Part shown: piece by piece, positions 5,627 through 7,744 of the stretch
Layout: every line of letters begins with the position of its first letter
Numbering within the stretch: the first letter of the stretch is position 1
NCBI GenBank assembly: GCA_029933535.1
Contig: JAOZNZ010000146.1
Coordinates: 1 to 7,744, forward strand
DNA: 7,744 bases
Source of the DNA: a bacterium
Lineage (GTDB): Bacteria; Auribacterota; UBA3054; B51-G9
Direction of reading: 5' to 3'
Translations under genes and position numbers: made by a program
The notes under the pieces: model-generated
Told to the model about the DNA's origin: nothing
Database searches by the model: none
The model's input: the letters and a program-made list of their open reading frames with translations, nothing else

Positions 5627-6835
5627 ATGAAAACAACTATCCTTCTAATTACTGCATTAATATTAACTTCATGCTGCTGCACAAAAAATCAAAAATCTAC
5701 CCCGGCATCCGCGGGGCGCTGTCGCGAAATCAAAAATTCTTATATGAAAAAATTAGGCTTATATGTTGAAAACGGCGTTCTTAAAAAAAATGACAAACCT
5801 TATCAATCTATCGGGGTAAATTATTTCGACTTGTTCTATCGCGTGCTTAAAAATACTAACGATAATTCTTATGTCAAAGGTATTGAACAACTGTCTGAAG
5901 CGGAAATACCTTTCGTACGATTTATGTGTGGCGGTTTCTGGCCCACAAAAAACAAACTTTATCTTGATGACAAAGAAGCTTATTTTAAATTGCTTGATGA
6001 AATCGTTGAGACCGCTGAAAAAAATAATGTCGGACTTATCCCTTCCTTGTTTTGGTATTATCCTTGCGCTCCTGACACGATGAAAGAATCTCTTGACCAG
6101 CTTGGAAATCCAAAAAGCAAAACTATTGCATTTATCAGAAAATTCACAAAAGAAGTTGTAACACGTTACAATGATTCTCCGGCAATTTGGGGTTGGGAAG
6201 TTGGAAACGAATACAACCTTCATATAGATTTGCCAAATGCTTCAGAGCACCGCCCTTGGGTCCATCCTGACCTTGGAACACCTACGAACAGAACAGAACG
6301 CGATGATTTTAAATCTCATCACATGCATGTAGTTTTTGATGAGATTGCAAAAGTTGTTCGCAAATATGATAAAACGCGAATCCTTATTACCGGCAACGCT
6401 GTACCCCATCGTTTTGCATATCACAACACAACTGAAAACAGTTGGGACGAAGATACTCGTGAACAATATAATGAAATTTTACTTCGCGATAATCCCGACC
6501 CATTTGACACGATCAGCATTCATGTTTATCCTGTAAAAGACAAAAAATATGTAGGGAGGGCAAAAACTGTTGAAGAAGTAATAAAAGTATCACAAGATCT
6601 TGCTTTAACAGCTAAGAAGCCTTTATTTATTGGCGAGTTTGGAGTTCCCAACAATTACAGTAATGAAGTTAAATCAGTTTATAAAAGAATGATAAAAGCC
6701 ATTAAAGATAATAATGTTCCTCTATCAGCTTTATGGGTTTACGATTTTAGCGAGCAGGATAAAGAATGGAATGTTACTTACGATAACAATAGAAAATATA
6801 TGCTCCAAATGATATCAAAAGCAAATAATAATTAG
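5627..6835 (+). CDS. Lipoprotein glycoside hydrolase, GH5-like (possible beta-mannanase type)
   Basis: 402 aa. A lipoprotein signal leads it: MKTTILLITALILTSC, lipobox LTSC with Cys16, followed by Cys17 and Cys18. It is therefore predicted to be anchored in the envelope. A short linker (about 19-40) holds an in-frame palindromic repeat. The catalytic barrel begins at NGVLKKNDKPYQSIGVNYF (49-67). Landmarks are IPFVRFMCGGFWP (94-106), WGWEVGNEYNLH (188-199) with Asn194-Glu195 as acid/base, ISIHVYP (296-302), KPLFIGEFG (331-339) with Glu337 as nucleophile, and SALWVYDF (367-374) at beta-8. This is the complete set expected of clan GH-A, close to GH5 mannanase-like enzymes; the substrate is not certain. 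ATG 5627 is the only start that gives the lipoprotein signal; it has no Shine-Dalgarno. A 15-bp dyad upstream may control it. It probably cuts oligosaccharides at the cell envelope for import. Confidence 0.9.
   Translation: MKTTILLITALILTSCCCTKNQKSTPASAGRCREIKNSYMKKLGLYVENGVLKKNDKPYQSIGVNYFDLFYRVLKNTNDNSYVKGIEQLSEAEIPFVRFMCGGFWPTKNKLYLDDKEAYFKLLDEIVETAEKNNVGLIPSLFWYYPCAPDTMKESLDQLGNPKSKTIAFIRKFTKEVVTRYNDSPAIWGWEVGNEYNLHIDLPNASEHRPWVHPDLGTPTNRTERDDFKSHHMHVVFDEIAKVVRKYDKTRILITGNAVPHRFAYHNTTENSWDEDTREQYNEILLRDNPDPFDTISIHVYPVKDKKYVGRAKTVEEVIKVSQDLALTAKKPLFIGEFGVPNNYSNEVKSVYKRMIKAIKDNNVPLSALWVYDFSEQDKEWNVTYDNNRKYMLQMISKANNN
5699..5717. repeat. Palindromic repeat inserted in frame in the lipoprotein linker
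   Basis: CCCCG at 5700-5704 pairs with CGGGG at 5712-5716. The core at 5701-5715 matches the reverse complement of 3773-3787 at 14 of 15 bases. It encodes Pro-Ala-Ser-Ala-Gly at about residues 26-30, between the lipid anchor and the catalytic domain, where extra residues are tolerated. Its GC-rich sequence contrasts with the AT-rich codons on both sides. Confidence 0.65.
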
Positions 6836-6836
6836 G

Positions 6837-6863
6837 CACGAATTACACGAATTGACACGAATT
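6837..6863. repeat. CACGAATT three times, 9-10 bp period
   Basis: Copies at 6837-6844, 6846-6853 and 6856-6863, with the first starting two bases after the TAG stop of the lipoprotein gene. The rest of this 199-bp gap to about 6978 is AT-rich with no gene seen. Confidence 0.9.
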
Positions 6864-6978
6864 TTAGTAATGTATTAGTCAACAACGAAGTAACACTGTA
6901 TTCACTTTCATCATTAAGAAAATTAAATCGGTAAGGCAAAATTATATTGTTTAATAAAAATATAAATATTGTATTAAA

Positions 6979-7007
6979 AAATGATTCTGTCACTAAATGA
7001 TTCTGTC
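6979..7007. repeat. 13-bp direct repeat AAATGATTCTGTC, two copies
   Basis: Identical copies at 6979-6991 and 6995-7007, with a 3-bp spacer and a 16-bp period, ending 27 bp before the next ATG. The position suits paired binding sites for a regulator of the downstream gene, but a simple repeat array like those in the other gaps is equally possible. Confidence 0.75.
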
Positions 7008-7021
7008 TATAAAATTTTATA
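7008..7021. promoter_or_regulatory. Perfect 14-bp AT palindrome TATAAAATTTTATA
   Basis: The palindrome abuts the second AAATGATTCTGTC copy and lies 13 bp before ATG 7035. It may be an operator half overlapping the promoter, or simply AT-rich promoter DNA. Confidence 0.45.
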
Positions 7022-7024
7022 AAA

Positions 7025-7030
7025 TATAAT
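7025..7030 (+). promoter_or_regulatory. Possible -10 box TATAAT
   Basis: This is an exact TATAAT match. The start point it implies falls at about 7037, at the ATG itself, so the transcript would be leaderless. No good -35 box lies 17 bp upstream, and AT-rich DNA makes chance matches common. The TATAAA at 7008 is an alternative -10 giving a short leader. Confidence 0.25.
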
Positions 7031-7034
7031 CAAT

Positions 7035-7744
7035 ATGAAAGAAAATCAATGGTACCAAAAATCATGGCGGAGAATGCTCATCGATATGCATATCCCCGAC
7101 TGGGAAAAAGAATTCCTGTCTAAATATGATCCGGAACTAATCGCTCAACAGTACGAACGGGCCGGCTTGCAGTCGGTTATGTTTTATTGTCAGTCACATC
7201 CCGGTTTATGCAACTGGCCGGCAAAAACCGGTAAGATTCATAACGCGTTTCTCAATCGTGATGTTGTCGGCGAAATGCTTAAGCAGTTAAAAAAACGTGA
7301 TATTTTTTCGTGCGCTTATTACAGCGTCATTTATAATAATTGGGCTTACCTTGAGCACGAAGAATGGAGAATGGTTCCCGCCAATCCCGGGAACTCTATT
7401 TTTCAGGGTCGCGCGGGAAACTGCTGCCCGAACAATCCGGAGTATCGCAACTTCGCGTTGGAACAGGCACGTGACCTGGTTGAACGTTACGATTTCGATG
7501 GATTTTTTTATGACATGACTTTCTGGCCGAACGTTTGTTTATGCAAACATTGTCGAGAACTTTATAAAAAAGATACAGGTTTTGAATTCCCGGAAACTAT
7601 TGATTGGACAAACGAAAATTGGTGCGCTTTTCAATCTTCACGTGAAAAATGGATGAACGATTTCGCGGGAGAGTTAACCGCAACAGTAAAAAATATCCGT
7701 CCGAATATCAGCGTTTATCATAATTTCGCGACAAGCATTTTTAA
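7035..7744 (+). CDS. Glycosidase-like protein (GHL6 / alpha-L-fucosidase-like), 3' end missing
   Basis: 236 residues are visible and the frame is still open at the window edge. The product starts MKENQWYQKSWRRMLIDMHI with no signal peptide, so it is likely cytosolic. The N-terminal barrel half shows LIDMHIPDWEKEF (15-27), YERAGLQSVMFYCQSHPGLCNWP (40-62), ACYY-like strand SCAYYSVIYNNW (92-103), CCPNNPEYR (130-138) and YDFDGFFYDMTFWP (152-165). Asp160 in the FFYDMTFW strand is the likely nucleophile by analogy with GH29-type enzymes. A CxCxxC cluster follows (Cys168, Cys170, Cys173), as I recall for relatives annotated as hypothetical glycosyl hydrolase 6 or alpha-L-fucosidase. The missing C-terminal part would hold any acid/base residue. 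No Shine-Dalgarno precedes ATG 7035. Substrate unproven; context suggests an intracellular step on imported oligosaccharides. Confidence 0.82.
   Translation, partial: MKENQWYQKSWRRMLIDMHIPDWEKEFLSKYDPELIAQQYERAGLQSVMFYCQSHPGLCNWPAKTGKIHNAFLNRDVVGEMLKQLKKRDIFSCAYYSVIYNNWAYLEHEEWRMVPANPGNSIFQGRAGNCCPNNPEYRNFALEQARDLVERYDFDGFFYDMTFWPNVCLCKHCRELYKKDTGFEFPETIDWTNENWCAFQSSREKWMNDFAGELTATVKNIRPNISVYHNFATSIF

Noticed and set aside
5331..5630. 99-aa plus-strand open frame in the gap after the cupin gene
   Set aside because: It starts inside the GTGGTCC array and runs through hairpins and A-rich DNA; the product is low-complexity and resembles no protein.
5759..6223. 154-aa minus-strand open frame
   Set aside because: It is antisense to the lipoprotein glycosidase barrel, whose motifs are unmistakable.
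7297..7518. 73-aa plus-strand open frame
   Set aside because: It is out of frame within the last glycosidase-like gene and shows no protein features.

Overview
The window is a moderately AT-rich bacterial segment with six protein-coding genes, all on the + strand. The first is cut at its 5' end and the last at its 3' end. In order they are: a uroporphyrinogen-decarboxylase (UroD) family protein (1-825, partial), a second UroD-family protein (1066-2163), a secreted TIM-barrel glycoside hydrolase (2293-3759), a cupin resembling class I phosphomannose isomerase (4106-5320), a GH5-like lipoprotein glycosidase (5627-6835), and a cytosolic glycosidase-like protein of the kind often labelled hypothetical glycosyl hydrolase 6 or alpha-L-fucosidase-like (7035-end, partial). 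I see no rRNA, tRNA, CRISPR array, transposase or convincing intrinsic terminator.

Taken together this looks like part of a carbohydrate-degradation neighbourhood. A secreted enzyme and an outer-envelope lipoprotein would cut glycans outside the cytoplasm. A cytosolic hydrolase and a sugar-isomerase-like cupin would process the products. The two UroD-family proteins carry an HxCG metal-binding motif like corrinoid methyltransferases of the MtaA/CmuA type, and may handle methyl groups. That last link is inference: no corrinoid protein, transporter or regulator is visible.

Taxonomy cannot be proven from the sequence. Several traits together suggest a PVC-superphylum anaerobe (Lentisphaerota/Kiritimatiellota-like): UroD-family proteins next to glycosidases, long gaps full of short repeats, and mostly absent Shine-Dalgarno sequences. 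I hold this loosely.

The most unusual part is the non-coding DNA. All five intergenic gaps carry tandem or palindromic repeats of 7-9 bp scale, different in each gap and mostly starting at or within about 25 bp of the preceding stop codon. Gap 1 has ACCTTTAG units inside an AAGGTT/AACCTT inverted layout. Gap 2 has GGAATGAT and TCCATTAGG units. Gap 3 has a palindrome right after the stop, then a 214-bp element with 20-bp imperfect terminal inverted repeats. Gap 4 has GTGGTCC and CAGCATC units and a strong dyad. Gap 5 has CACGAATT units and a repeated AAATGATTCTGTC. A palindrome related to the one in gap 3 also lies in frame inside the lipoprotein gene, in the linker just after the lipobox.
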